This document shows positions 55,246 through 64,000 of a stretch of DNA of 64,000 bases, piece by piece; the first letter of the stretch is position 1; the number at the start of each line of letters is the position of its first letter. The translations under genes were made by a program, and so were the position numbers. The notes under the pieces were generated by a model that was not told where the DNA came from, did no database searches, and saw nothing but the letters and a program-made list of their open reading frames with translations. The DNA is taken from positions 126,614,255-126,678,254 of the forward strand of contig CM069432.1 of NCBI GenBank assembly GCA_035610365.1, written 5' to 3'. Origin of the DNA: Aquatica leii. Taxonomy: Eukaryota; Arthropoda; Insecta; Coleoptera; Lampyridae.

Positions 55246-57481
55246 TTCACTTTTTGGACTTTTGACTTTCGACCTTTGCTATTCTTTTGGTTCTTTTCTT
55301 TCGGTTTTAGTGGTTCGAGTCTTGGGATACGTCGTCGGTATCTTGTTGGTTGTAGCTTGGATGCTACCCAATTGTTCTTCTCATATTGCTGTCACCGATT
55401 TTCTTTTCTTTGCTTAAGTTTCTAGTACTTTTGTTTTGGTTTCTTTCTTCTCCATCTTACTTCAGGACAGACTACCTTTCCGTCTGTATATATTTATATC
55501 CGCTTAGTCGGCCTTTTTGGATCGGTACGTCATATATAGAATTCCCTTTTCTGCTTTTGGATTTGGTTTTCTTCTCTTGAGTTTTCTATTCCGCTCGTCG
55601 GCATTAAAGTCTTGAAGTATATTTTCCAATTTGGGACAGCAATTGGTACGCATTCGTTCTATAACTAATAGTGATACATTTTCTCATACCTTGTTTTTCT
55701 ATTCTAATGGGCGGTTGGTAGGGCACCGTAGGGTGGTCTCTCTTTTCATTCTTCTACGGGGTGCAGAATGAATCAGGCAGTTACATCAAGCCTTATCTTT
55801 CTCCGTCTTTCTATATCTCTTATATTTTCTACTTTTTATCTTTTTCTTCTTGGGCCTATCTATCTTTTCTTTGTGCCAACCATTATTTTTTTCTTTTGAT
55901 TCTCCTTATGGTTCGCCTCATGGGCGGTTGGTTGGGCATTGAAGGGTTGGTCACTCCCTTTCGTTTCTTCTACGGAGAGAAGAACGAATCAGACATTTAC
56001 ACCTTGTCTTATCTTTCTCCGTCTGTTTCTTTTTATCCTTTCTTGTCTTTCTTACTTTTGATTTTTTTCTTTCGCTTTTTGGGATTTGTCTTTAGGGCAA
56101 TTATCTCTTTCGCTTTTTCTTTTATCTGGATTTGTTGCTTGAATACTTTCTTGGTATTTTCTTTTAGTAACTTCTTTCTTTAGTATTCACGCAACTATGG
56201 TTCGTTTCTTTTGGTTTTCTTTCTCGGTTACTTCTCTCGCTTTATTGGGGTTAATGGGTTTTTGTTTTGTTGGTTTTGGCTTGAAACTTGGGATAGACCG
56301 CAACGTCGCTTCTTGTACTTTGTACTTCCGCTTAGTCGGCATTTTTGATGTTGTCAGTCACCGTTAGGATATTTCTCTTCTTTGGGTTCTTTTGCTTTGG
56401 GAATATTCTAATCCGTTCTTCGGCATTTAAGTTCCTTGTGACATCCCAACGCAACGAGCACTAACTCACGACGCTCAATTGGCAAGTGAAGTTTTCTGTT
56501 CTTTATTGACTCATACTTTCTTTTTCTTCTGGTTCTGTTTGAGGTTGCTTTGAAAGTTTTTCTCTTTGCTTAAGCTTAGTCTTTCTTTATTTTCTTGGAT
56601 TCACTGCAACCATATTCTTTTCTCTTCATTTGCTTTTTGCTAATTCTTTCTTTTGCTACATTGGGCTTAGTAAATTATTCGTTTTGCTGTGTAAGTCTGA
56701 AACTTGAAACAGACTACAACTCCGTTTTCTGTACTTTATGTACTTCCGCTTGCTCGGCTTTTCTGGATGTTGTTAGTCATTCTTGGGATATCTCTTTTGC
56801 TACTGTTCTCTTTGGGTTTTCTTGGGATATTCTATTCCGTTTATCGGCTTGTAAGTTTCATTGTTACAGTCCATCACAGTGATCGATGATTGACAAGTAT
56901 TTGTTTAGCAACTGATAGTTTCTTACGTTCTTTTCTCTCCTCTTCTTTCTTTTCTTCGAGTTCTAGTTCTGGGGATTATTAGTACTTGGGATTTTGGGTT
57001 ACTTATTTTGATATTTGTACTTAAGGGGATTTTAGGGCTACTTAGTCCTGGACGCTTGTCTAAACTTCTACCTTTCCTATATTCTTTTCTTTTCTCTGGA
57101 ATTCTTTCGATACTTACATCCTTACTGTATTGGGTTACTGATTGTTTGTACCTTACTTTTTGGTATCGCTTTATGCGCTTCGGAAATTAGTAAACCATGT
57201 TGGTATTCTTCTTTGCTTTTAGATCAAATTACTCTTGGTTTCTTGGAGATACCTTTCGCTTCGTGCGCTTCTGTTACAGTTTTGGTTGTCGGCATTCTTA
57301 AGATTCTGGAAAAGCTCTGTCTCTTCTGTATTTGGGGTAATCTGATGAGATTACACGGGGTTGGGTTTCTTGGAATTGGGTTGGTTTTGGATTTTAGGGT
57401 TCTGTCCTTGGCGTATGCCTAAATTTCTGTCTTCATTTTAGCTTTGTTTTCGTTATTCTCGCTCCACGCTTTTATCTTGCT
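55246..57481 (+). other. T-rich non-coding interior with diverged repeats
   Basis: The DNA is strongly pyrimidine-rich, so short frames look hydrophobic but have no starts, order or domains in common. Related blocks occur at ~55700-55810 and ~55910-56030 (GGGCGGTTGG...TTATCTTTCTCCGTCT). A block around TTCCGCTTAGTCGGCATTTT recurs at ~55500, ~56329 and ~56745. It occupies the place where pol would be and probably carries packaging or spacing functions, or none. Confidence 0.6.
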
Positions 57482-57490
57482 GGGGGGGAA
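57482..57490 (+). promoter_or_regulatory. Polypurine tract
   Basis: GGGGGGGAA lies two bases before the right LTR, the standard primer position for plus-strand DNA synthesis. Confidence 0.8.
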
Positions 57491-57492
57491 TC

Positions 57493-58781
57493 TGTGACGG
57501 TAATTTTCATTAAGTACGCCGTTGTTGTTACGGTTGAAATCTTCGTTAGGTACGCCTATGGATTTGCGACGTGAAATTAGATTCGAGTTTTGACAACCGC
57601 TAACTATCTTTTACGCGTGACTGTCATTTTTACGACGTGCTCTTCAACTTGGAAACTACTTGAAATGGCCGGTGGATTTGACAAGTAAACCTCTTCTACA
57701 ATTATACACCACCATGGTGATCAATCAATAAGTGAAATACATTTAAAATTTGTTTGCGTCGACACCGGCCTTCCGCCACGTGCGCATATCTAGTTCTAAT
57801 TATTACTTATTAATGAGGAGTCCGTTTCGTATTACTATTTCTTCAAACAAATATTCGAAGGCCATAAATTAACTTTGGTGACGATCACCTTATTTGGGAG
57901 ATTCTAATTATCGAATACGAGGGAATTCGAGTCGAAGGCCGTAACTTAACACCGATGACTATTACCTTATCCGGAAGATCCTAATTATTGGATTTGATGG
58001 AATTCTATTCGGAGGAAATTGTTTAATACCATCATATTCGTACCGTAATGTAACAGCATACGATAAGTGTCGGTTCGTTTACTGTCCTTTAAATGTGTCT
58101 TTATTTGTAGTTTGTGAGTCGCCAGGTAGACACGTCTATATTTTTCAGGAAGTTTAATTGTAGGAGGCCGTAGGAAAAACGTTTTTCTGACAGCACTCTG
58201 GAACTTGGTAAGTCAATTTTTACTTATTTATACGTGATCGCTACGGTGTACTCACGACTTGTTATATTTGCTAATTGTACGTGCTAATTGATTTGTTACT
58301 TGTGTTTGTTACTAAATTAAGTTAGATAAATTACTTATCGCTTGCTGCCTATATCTACAATCAATTATCATTGCTAATGTTACTTGTTGATAAAATTATA
58401 TACATGTTATAGTCCTTACACGCTTGTTCGACGTGTAGTGTAAGTTGCCGATCCTGCTGCTATTCTCTGTTCTATATTCTCTACAGCACGGACTTATATT
58501 GAACTACTTAATTGTTACTACATTTATTTTTATAGAGGAATTAAAGTACCATTGTTGTTAATGATCGAGTTTCTTTTCCATTTTAGTCGTTTCTTTCAGC
58601 AGTTACGAACTTCCCACCTAGTTACAAGTTTATTACCATTCCTGTGGTGAGCAAGCAGGAACTTACTTTGGATAGGCTCTGGCGCCCTTAATTATCTTTT
58701 ATTTACCTCTAGCAACCCTACCCTCTCTCCGACTGTTGAGAGTTGGCCGTGCAGGTTCGTAACCAGCTAAAGCTTGTAACA
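57493..58781 (+). repeat. 3' LTR
   Basis: This is a copy of 51929-53216 with one extra T in a T run as the only difference noticed. TATT follows. Confidence 0.93.
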
Positions 58782-58833
58782 TATTTTCCGGGGGTAATCT
58801 TTGCTTCGGCGCTCTGTAGTTAAATATATTTTG

Positions 58834-58925
58834 TACCGGCGGCCAGTTGTACCGACGGCCAGCTGTCTCAGGGCCAGTTGGCCGCGGCCATTAAACGGCG
58901 GCCAGTTGGCTGTGGCCAGTTGGTG
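58834..58925. repeat. GC-rich cluster of CGGCGGCCAGTTG units
   Basis: About six units of CGGCGGCCAGTTG or close variants (ACGGCCAGCTG, AGGGCCAGTTG, TGGCCAGTTGG) lie within 92 bp. They match the block beside the MULE gene at 46.0 kb and may be subterminal repeats of that transposon family. Confidence 0.7.
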
Positions 58926-59340
58926 TATTCCGATCTAAGGCAACATTTTTAAAGATCATGCTTGTATATATCTTTGGGTTAATTTACTTTTTATGTAAAT
59001 ACATGCAACTAATTTTAGTTTAGATGCTACTTTTTCTCACTCTATTGCAAGAAACAATGATAAATTAGTGTTATTTAAAAAATTATATAATTATTAATTT
59101 GTAAGATGTTTAAATTTGCATCTAACTAAATTTTAATAACAACTAATGAATTATATTGTAAGTACATTTGCTATTTACATGTTATTTATTAACTCGAAAT
59201 TTAACCAAAAAAATATTTATGCTACATCTTAATTAATAATTATGTCGAATGTAATTAATATTAAATTGGTAGCAACATTCTCCAAAAGTGTAACGTAGGT
59301 TAAGAAAAATGCCGTAATACATATTGTGTATTTGTTTTTT
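58926..59340. other. AT-rich DNA, no gene seen
   Basis: Spacer before the piggyBac relic. No element end was recognised. Confidence 0.5.
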
Positions 59341-59344
59341 TAAC

Positions 59345-60200
59345 CTTTCTCCTACCAATATGCAGGTCTATTTAGGAAAAACTGAAAACAAACCTGAGAA
59401 AAATCAAGTTGTCCTTGATCTAGTAGAACATTTACAGCCTGGACATGGGATAACAACATATATTTTTTTACAAGCTTATCACTGGTTCAAAAACTTCTAT
59501 AAAAAAATTAAGTTTTTGTGCTACCCTCATATCAAATAAAGCTTATATATCAAACGATCTTCTTACAAGACCTTATAAACCAATACATTCAAGCATGTTT
59601 GAATTTACTGAAAATTACACGCTGGTATCATATATTCGAGATAAAAATAAAGCAGTTATTTTTTTGTCCAGTGAGCATTGTGATGATTTGGTATCTGAAG
59701 AGGAGTCAAAGAACAAACCGGATATTATCCAACATTATAATAATACAAAAGGAACTATGGATACCACCGACAAAATGTCAAAGCAATTTCTAATAAATGG
59801 CCGATGGTTATTTTTGGACATCTTTTAGATATTGGTACCATAAATGCATTTTTATTCTGGCAGATAAAGTATCCATCAAAAATGGGGAAAGCTGGCGCTC
59901 GTAGAAAATTTCTTCTTTCACTAGGCAGAGGTTTGGTAAAAGAATATGCAGATTAAAGGTATGTTACTGGCACAAGGTTGTTGGCATTCGCCAAACAGTG
60001 CATAGAACATGTAGTTCCAAACGTCCAGCAATACAAGCCCACTGAAACGCCCAGTACATCTACTAGTGGTAGGTGTCATTTATGTAGTAGAATAAGAGAC
60101 CGAAAATCAAGCCAATTGTGCACTCAATGTAAAAAATTTGTATGTACCAAACATTCAGATAAACAATTATTTTGTAAAAATTGCAAATATACATTAACGC
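59345..60200 (+). pseudogene. Second piggyBac transposase relic, C-terminal half
   Basis: The reading begins MQVYLGKTENKPEKNQVVLD and continues, through shifts, to RPYKPIHSSMFEFTENYTLV, KPDIIQHYNNTKGTMDTTDK (third catalytic Asp region, usually GGVDxxD) and AFLFWQIKYPSKMGKAGARR. It ends with a Cys-rich zinc domain (CHLCSRIRDRKSSQLCTQC, CKKFVCTKHS, FCKNC). The first catalytic Asp region is missing, and at least three shifts or stops lie inside. It differs clearly from the 20-26 kb copy, so it is another family. Its TTAA ends were not located. Confidence 0.85.
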
Positions 60201-60269
60201 TTACACACTGTTTCTACGATTTTTTCTATAATAATCTGCTTAAATTTTACCTTTATATCTTCGCAATGC

Positions 60270-60273
<4 letters not shown>

Positions 60274-60325
<52 letters not shown>
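60274..60325. repeat. (TA)n microsatellite
   Basis: Some 26 uninterrupted TA dinucleotides follow the piggyBac relic. Confidence 0.95.
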
Positions 60326-60329
<4 letters not shown>

Positions 60330-61971
60330 AGAAGGCATGCTACAAGCTTAGATTTAGACATAAAACCAGTGCTCTTAGCCTAAATGCGTTGCTATGAGCC
60401 TATCCTCGTAATTCAGTAGATGTGTTGCCGTTTCTATGAGCTTACCGGTCGATTCGAAATTTATTCTAGTTACAAACCTAATTTAAATGAAAATACGTGG
60501 TTGCATAAACTCTAGGGTTATATATACACATGTAAATGTGTATATATAACTTGCAATATATGGTTGCATAACTTCATCTTGGAAATAATATAATTATTTT
60601 GTAGGTATAATTTTGCGAATGAAACTTCGGTATTTATATTTTCTACACTGGCTATAATTACTATAAATACTTACAAATTACAGATTTGTACATGATCAGA
60701 CTAATTAAATACTTAATGGTGCGTAATTATATGACGATTGCGTATTATTTATTGAATTTAAACATATCAAAATCTAATATTAATTTATTACTAGCATGGT
60801 TTACATTTGAACTCTTTTTTGTAGATTACTAGTTTGACGAATGGGATATTAATATTTGAAAAAGTATATTTTACACCTAAACTTGAATGCTTTTAGAACA
60901 AACCCGATATTCTTACTAAAATCTTCGGGTAAAAACTATGTGGTGTGGCCACATTTATACAATAGATCAAAAAGTAATAAATGTATAAAAATCCGTAGCA
61001 TAATGTCTGTTGTACTTGTTTTTTAAACATTCTCGTGCGTCAACAAATAGACTTTTACAATGATTTCTCAATGTATGATATTATTTAATTCAGCTTTGGA
61101 TGTACAAAATTTAAAGCAGGCGCACGCCCATGCTGATAACTGAATTACAACTACCTAAAATAAAATATAGAACCGGAAAACTGAGTATGACATGCAAGGG
61201 TTCAGCTAATGATTTTATGACCCATTGTGTAAATCTGTAAATGTAAATTCCTCCAACCATCTTTTTCTCCATAAACGATTCAAACGCATAACCTTCACAC
61301 CGTAACCCGGTACCAGATGCCAATTTGCAATCTAAGAATGTGAAATTTTATGCTTATACGAACGTTTTGTGTAACGTTTACAAACAGATTATAGAAAAAA
61401 TGGAACACATATTTATTTAAAGGATAAAAATATAGATATGTAACAACTCAATTTTTTTAGCTTGTTTGTTTACAAAATTTTACTTAAAACTGTGGCACCT
61501 TTACGTATATTTTCATGCTGAAAGAATAGAAATTTTATAAACTTATTGTGTACGTACTTAAGTGTAGGTACATAGATTTGGTATACTTTCTTATTGATTT
61601 TACCGTTGTTACAAAAGCTTTTATCAATCATAGTATAGATGTTTACATTTTGAACTCAACTGTTTGTAATATTTAATGAAAAATGAAAACCATAAGAGAT
61701 AAAGAATAGTTTGGCAGTTAAATTGTAAACTTTTTTGTTGACGTTTATTATTTGCTTATTATTATTTAGTAGATATACTGCAAATTGCAGCAGGACAAAT
61801 TTTAATTTAGGACTTTTCTATCACATCCTGAAGTGGAATGTTAAATCAAAGGTCGTTGACCTTGATAAAAATACGCAGCAAGTAATCGTCGCAAGAGACA
61901 ATACTTTCACCTATTCGGCAGTTTGTTATTTTAGTTACAAACTTACCATAATCTTTTTTCTAACTCGCCAT
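60326..61971. other. AT-rich DNA with one perfect palindrome
   Basis: Besides the hairpin at 60517-60550 no structure is recognised. Frames at 61111-61323 and 61735-61986 have no domains. Confidence 0.5.
60517..60550. repeat. Perfect 15-bp inverted repeat, 4-nt loop
   Basis: GTTATATATACACAT and ATGTGTATATATAAC surround GTAA. GGTTGCATAA occurs on both sides (~60499 and ~60563). It can form a cruciform; its function is unknown. Confidence 0.85.
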
Positions 61972-61975
61972 TTAA

Positions 61976-62147
61976 GGGTCACTTGAACAATCAGAGTTTA
62001 AACTTCAGTCAGCTAAACATTATTTAATTTTAGAATACTTCCATATTATTGGTTGCTGGTTTTGTGCTAACCAATAGTATCATAGAATTTTAATATTAAT
62101 CCAAGTTTAGTTAAAATGAAGTTCAACTCTGATTTTACAAGTGACCT
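61976..62147. mobile_element. Palindromic 172-bp MITE with TTAA duplication
   Basis: TTAA flanks both sides (61972-61975 and 62148-62151). The ends GGGTCACTTG and CAAGTGACCT are inverted repeats, and pairing continues almost through the element (ATCAGAGTTTAAACTTCA with TGAAGTTCAACTCTGAT; TATTATTGGTT with AACCAATAGTA). TTAA with GGGTCA-type ends suggests a piggyBac-driven MITE. Confidence 0.75.
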
Positions 62148-62151
62148 TTAA

Positions 62152-64000
62152 TCGTACTCTCTTTTTTGCTTTACAATTTTTAAACTGTTAATTTTTTATG
62201 CCTCGTAAACCCCTTCTAACTTTCAAAACTAAAATGTCTAAAATCTATTATTAGCCTTTCGGCTTTCTCTTTTTATAACATTGCACGTGTGGTTATCACC
62301 ATATAACAATGAATCACTTATAAGCGAACTAATAGAAGATTAATTAGCTAATTCCCAATAAGATAAATATTGTTGGTCTTTGCTTTCATTTCATGTTGTA
62401 ATCATAAATATTACGGCCTACACCAATTTGAGCCTTTACAAAATTTATGGAAATTAACCTGAAGGTCTAAAATTTCAGACTATTGGGATTTAGGGTTTTA
62501 TTTTATAAACAGATGTTTACTACGTAGGTTATTATTATCTCAACTTGTATGTTTACGATTACGCATAACTAACTAAAAAATAAAAGAAGAAACAAAAAGG
62601 AAACTTAATACTTCCCTACAATCACCGTTTCTGTCGAGTCGGTGTTTACATATGAGTCATTTCTGGAAAATAAGAGTCATTGGAAGTTGAATTTATTTTG
62701 TACATTCCAACATACCCCCTCAAAAAAATCATCAACTTACACAAAAAAAATAATTTATATTTACTAATTTACTTAAGTATTTACTTCTGCGTTTTACAAC
62801 GCAAGAAAAGGGAAAACCCCTAATTCCTTGGTGTCACAATACAAAAATTTCTTTTAACGTCATCATTATTTCGCGGAAAGTTGAGTCTACCAATCTGTTA
62901 TTACGCACATTACTATTACAAATTATGTAAATATTTGTAGTGGTCGACTACGTATGTTGTAGTTTCAATAAGATAACTGCAATACTCCGATTACAAAAAC
63001 TGAAGAGCTTATATTTTTATTTATACTTGTTGGAATGGATGTTGACCTTGCGTCTACGTTAATAAACTTTTAGCACATTTGACTTTTCAATGAGAAACTT
63101 TTACTAATAAGAAAATTTCTACTTTGATTATACATTTTTTTTGTAAAAAAAACTATTAGAGTTTGTGTGTGTATCTTTTTTTTATTTTTTAAACAGCAAT
63201 TCCAGTAATAACATTTTAAGTAGATGTGAGCATGTGTTATAACTAAAACAAAAAGGCCTTTATTCCGTTGGTTACAGTATTGTATATTTAGCTAAGCTGA
63301 TCTTTTTTTATAGACTTTGAACTTCATAAAAAAACACGGAGGAGAATGTAATTTATGCTTCTAGCAACTACCCACCAATTATTTCCGTAATTTTAGAGAA
63401 TTATTAATTGTTGGAATTATCTTCCAAAATGCTTTATTATTATAAAACACATCTAAGAAAGTGTAGTTAGCACATTTTTTTATTATTTGAGAATTTGTTT
63501 TTTTTTTCTACTTTTTAGTGAAAAAAATTGGTCAATATTAGTAATTTCATTTGAGAATTATTGTTGTTCAATTGCAATTCAGTTTTTGAATTTATTGTAG
63601 AAGAAAACCAACCCAAATCGATTCAGCGTAAAGGCGACACATGATGTCTCATAACTGCGATCTCATATACCGCAGTTTTACATGCAGCTTGCTCCTATAG
63701 CGTTTCGGTGATTCCGCTAACACAAAAAACAATTTTTTTTAATAAATTCATTTTAGATCACGCTGATTGTAAATTTGTTATCAAAGTTACTTTTACATAA
63801 TCATTTTCCAACTTAAAGTGAGATATACCTAAACTTTTGTATAAACAAAGAAATTTCTACTTTGATTTTTTTTAATATATAAACTTACATTTTTCGTTTT
63901 TCAACTTTTTTTATTTATCTTTTAAAGTGCAAATCTAGTGATAGAATTTAATGGGAATTAAAGTCTGTTTTATTAAAAGCAAAAAGGCCTTCAGTTATTA
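62152..64000. other. AT-rich DNA with a degenerate long-period repeat
   Basis: No gene seen. Segments at ~63105-63260 and ~63849-63995 share AAATTTCTACTTTGATT, a CAA/T-TCCAGTAATA-like part and AAAAGGCCTT in the same order. Confidence 0.5.
63105..63260. repeat. Degenerate direct repeat, unit 1 (unit 2 at 63849-63995)
   Basis: AAATTTCTACTTTGATT, then CAATTCCAGTAATA and CAAAAAGGCCTT, recur ~740 bp later as AAATTTCTACTTTGATT, CAAATCTAGTGATA and CAAAAAGGCCTT. The array probably continues past the window. Confidence 0.55.

Larger units (their letters stand above)
51929..58781 (+). mobile_element. Young Ty3-like LTR element without RT
   Basis: The element has LTRs of 1288 and 1289 bp, a TATT target duplication (51925-51928 and 58782-58785), a primer-binding site right after the left LTR and a G-run polypurine tract right before the right one. 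The only difference I noticed between the LTRs is one T in a T run near 52650/58215, so insertion was very recent. It encodes just one protein (Gag plus integrase zinc-binding segment). The element must therefore borrow RT, RNase H and integrase from a relative. Confidence 0.92.

Noticed and set aside
55139-57422. Series of plus-strand frames rich in Phe/Leu/Ser that look like multi-pass membrane proteins
   Set aside because: The DNA is a pyrimidine-rich, repeat-built spacer; frames change phase between repeat copies and none has a supported start or family, so an envelope gene is not supported.
63105-63995. Possible CRISPR-like or satellite array
   Set aside because: Only two degenerate units ~740 bp apart are visible, with no short regular spacing.

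Overview
This window looks like a gene-poor, repeat-rich stretch of an AT-rich arthropod nuclear genome, most likely an insect. I infer this from long AT-rich stretches without ORFs, GT-AG introns, and an insect-style mix of transposons: BEL/Pao and Ty3-like LTR elements, Penelope-like elements with GIY-YIG endonuclease, piggyBac, PIF/Harbinger, Tc1/mariner-like, MULE, Crypton-type tyrosine recombinase and a Polinton/adintovirus-like relic. I found no convincing single-copy host gene, no tRNA or rRNA gene and no CRISPR array. All families were recognised by eye from motifs; nothing was searched.

Layout. 1-2560: AT-rich with small repeats. 2593-9434: a decayed BEL/Pao retrotransposon on the minus strand, with one nearly complete and one truncated LTR. 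9435-20080: AT-rich DNA holding two copies (11975-13239 and, inverted, 16745-17956) of a ~1.25 kb non-autonomous transposon with CCCAGTAAAC inverted ends, plus two relics of Penelope reverse transcriptase (13.7 and 14.5 kb). 20085-26923: a piggyBac element with TTAA ends whose transposase was split by a Penelope-like element (21853-26348). That insert keeps an apparently intact 800+ residue RT/GIY-YIG ORF and three copies of a hammerhead-ribozyme-like motif. 27.8-31.2 kb: a Tc1/mariner-like transposase relic split in the same way by a second, more decayed Penelope-like element (28383-30971). Both Penelope insertions have 12-bp target duplications. 32.4-34.6 kb: a transposase N-terminal fragment and a dead Harbinger element. 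36.1-39.4 kb: a minus-strand relic with a phospholipase-A2-like motif, an adenovirus-pX-like hydrophobic segment and an adenain-like cysteine protease, read as a Polinton/adintovirus remnant.

42.3-44.6 kb: a further inverted-repeat element that carries the third CCCAGTAAAC copy. 45.0-47.0 kb: broken Crypton recombinase and FLYWCH/MULE transposase genes. 49.9-51.2 kb: a nearly intact, spliced DDE transposase pseudogene. 51929-58781: a young Ty3-like LTR element with LTRs that look almost identical, a TATT duplication, a primer-binding site and a polypurine tract. It encodes only a Gag joined to an integrase zinc-binding segment. 59.3-60.2 kb: a second piggyBac relic. 61976-62147: a palindromic TTAA MITE.

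The window is therefore a set of nested insertions rather than a gene cluster, and the nesting gives relative ages: piggyBac is older than the first Penelope element, the Tc1-like element is older than the second, and the 42-44 kb element is older than its CCCAGTAAAC insert. The observations most worth following are a conserved two-exon mini-ORF in the CCCAGTAAAC family, the Gag/integrase-finger element, the ribozyme-bearing Penelope copy and the virus-like relic.
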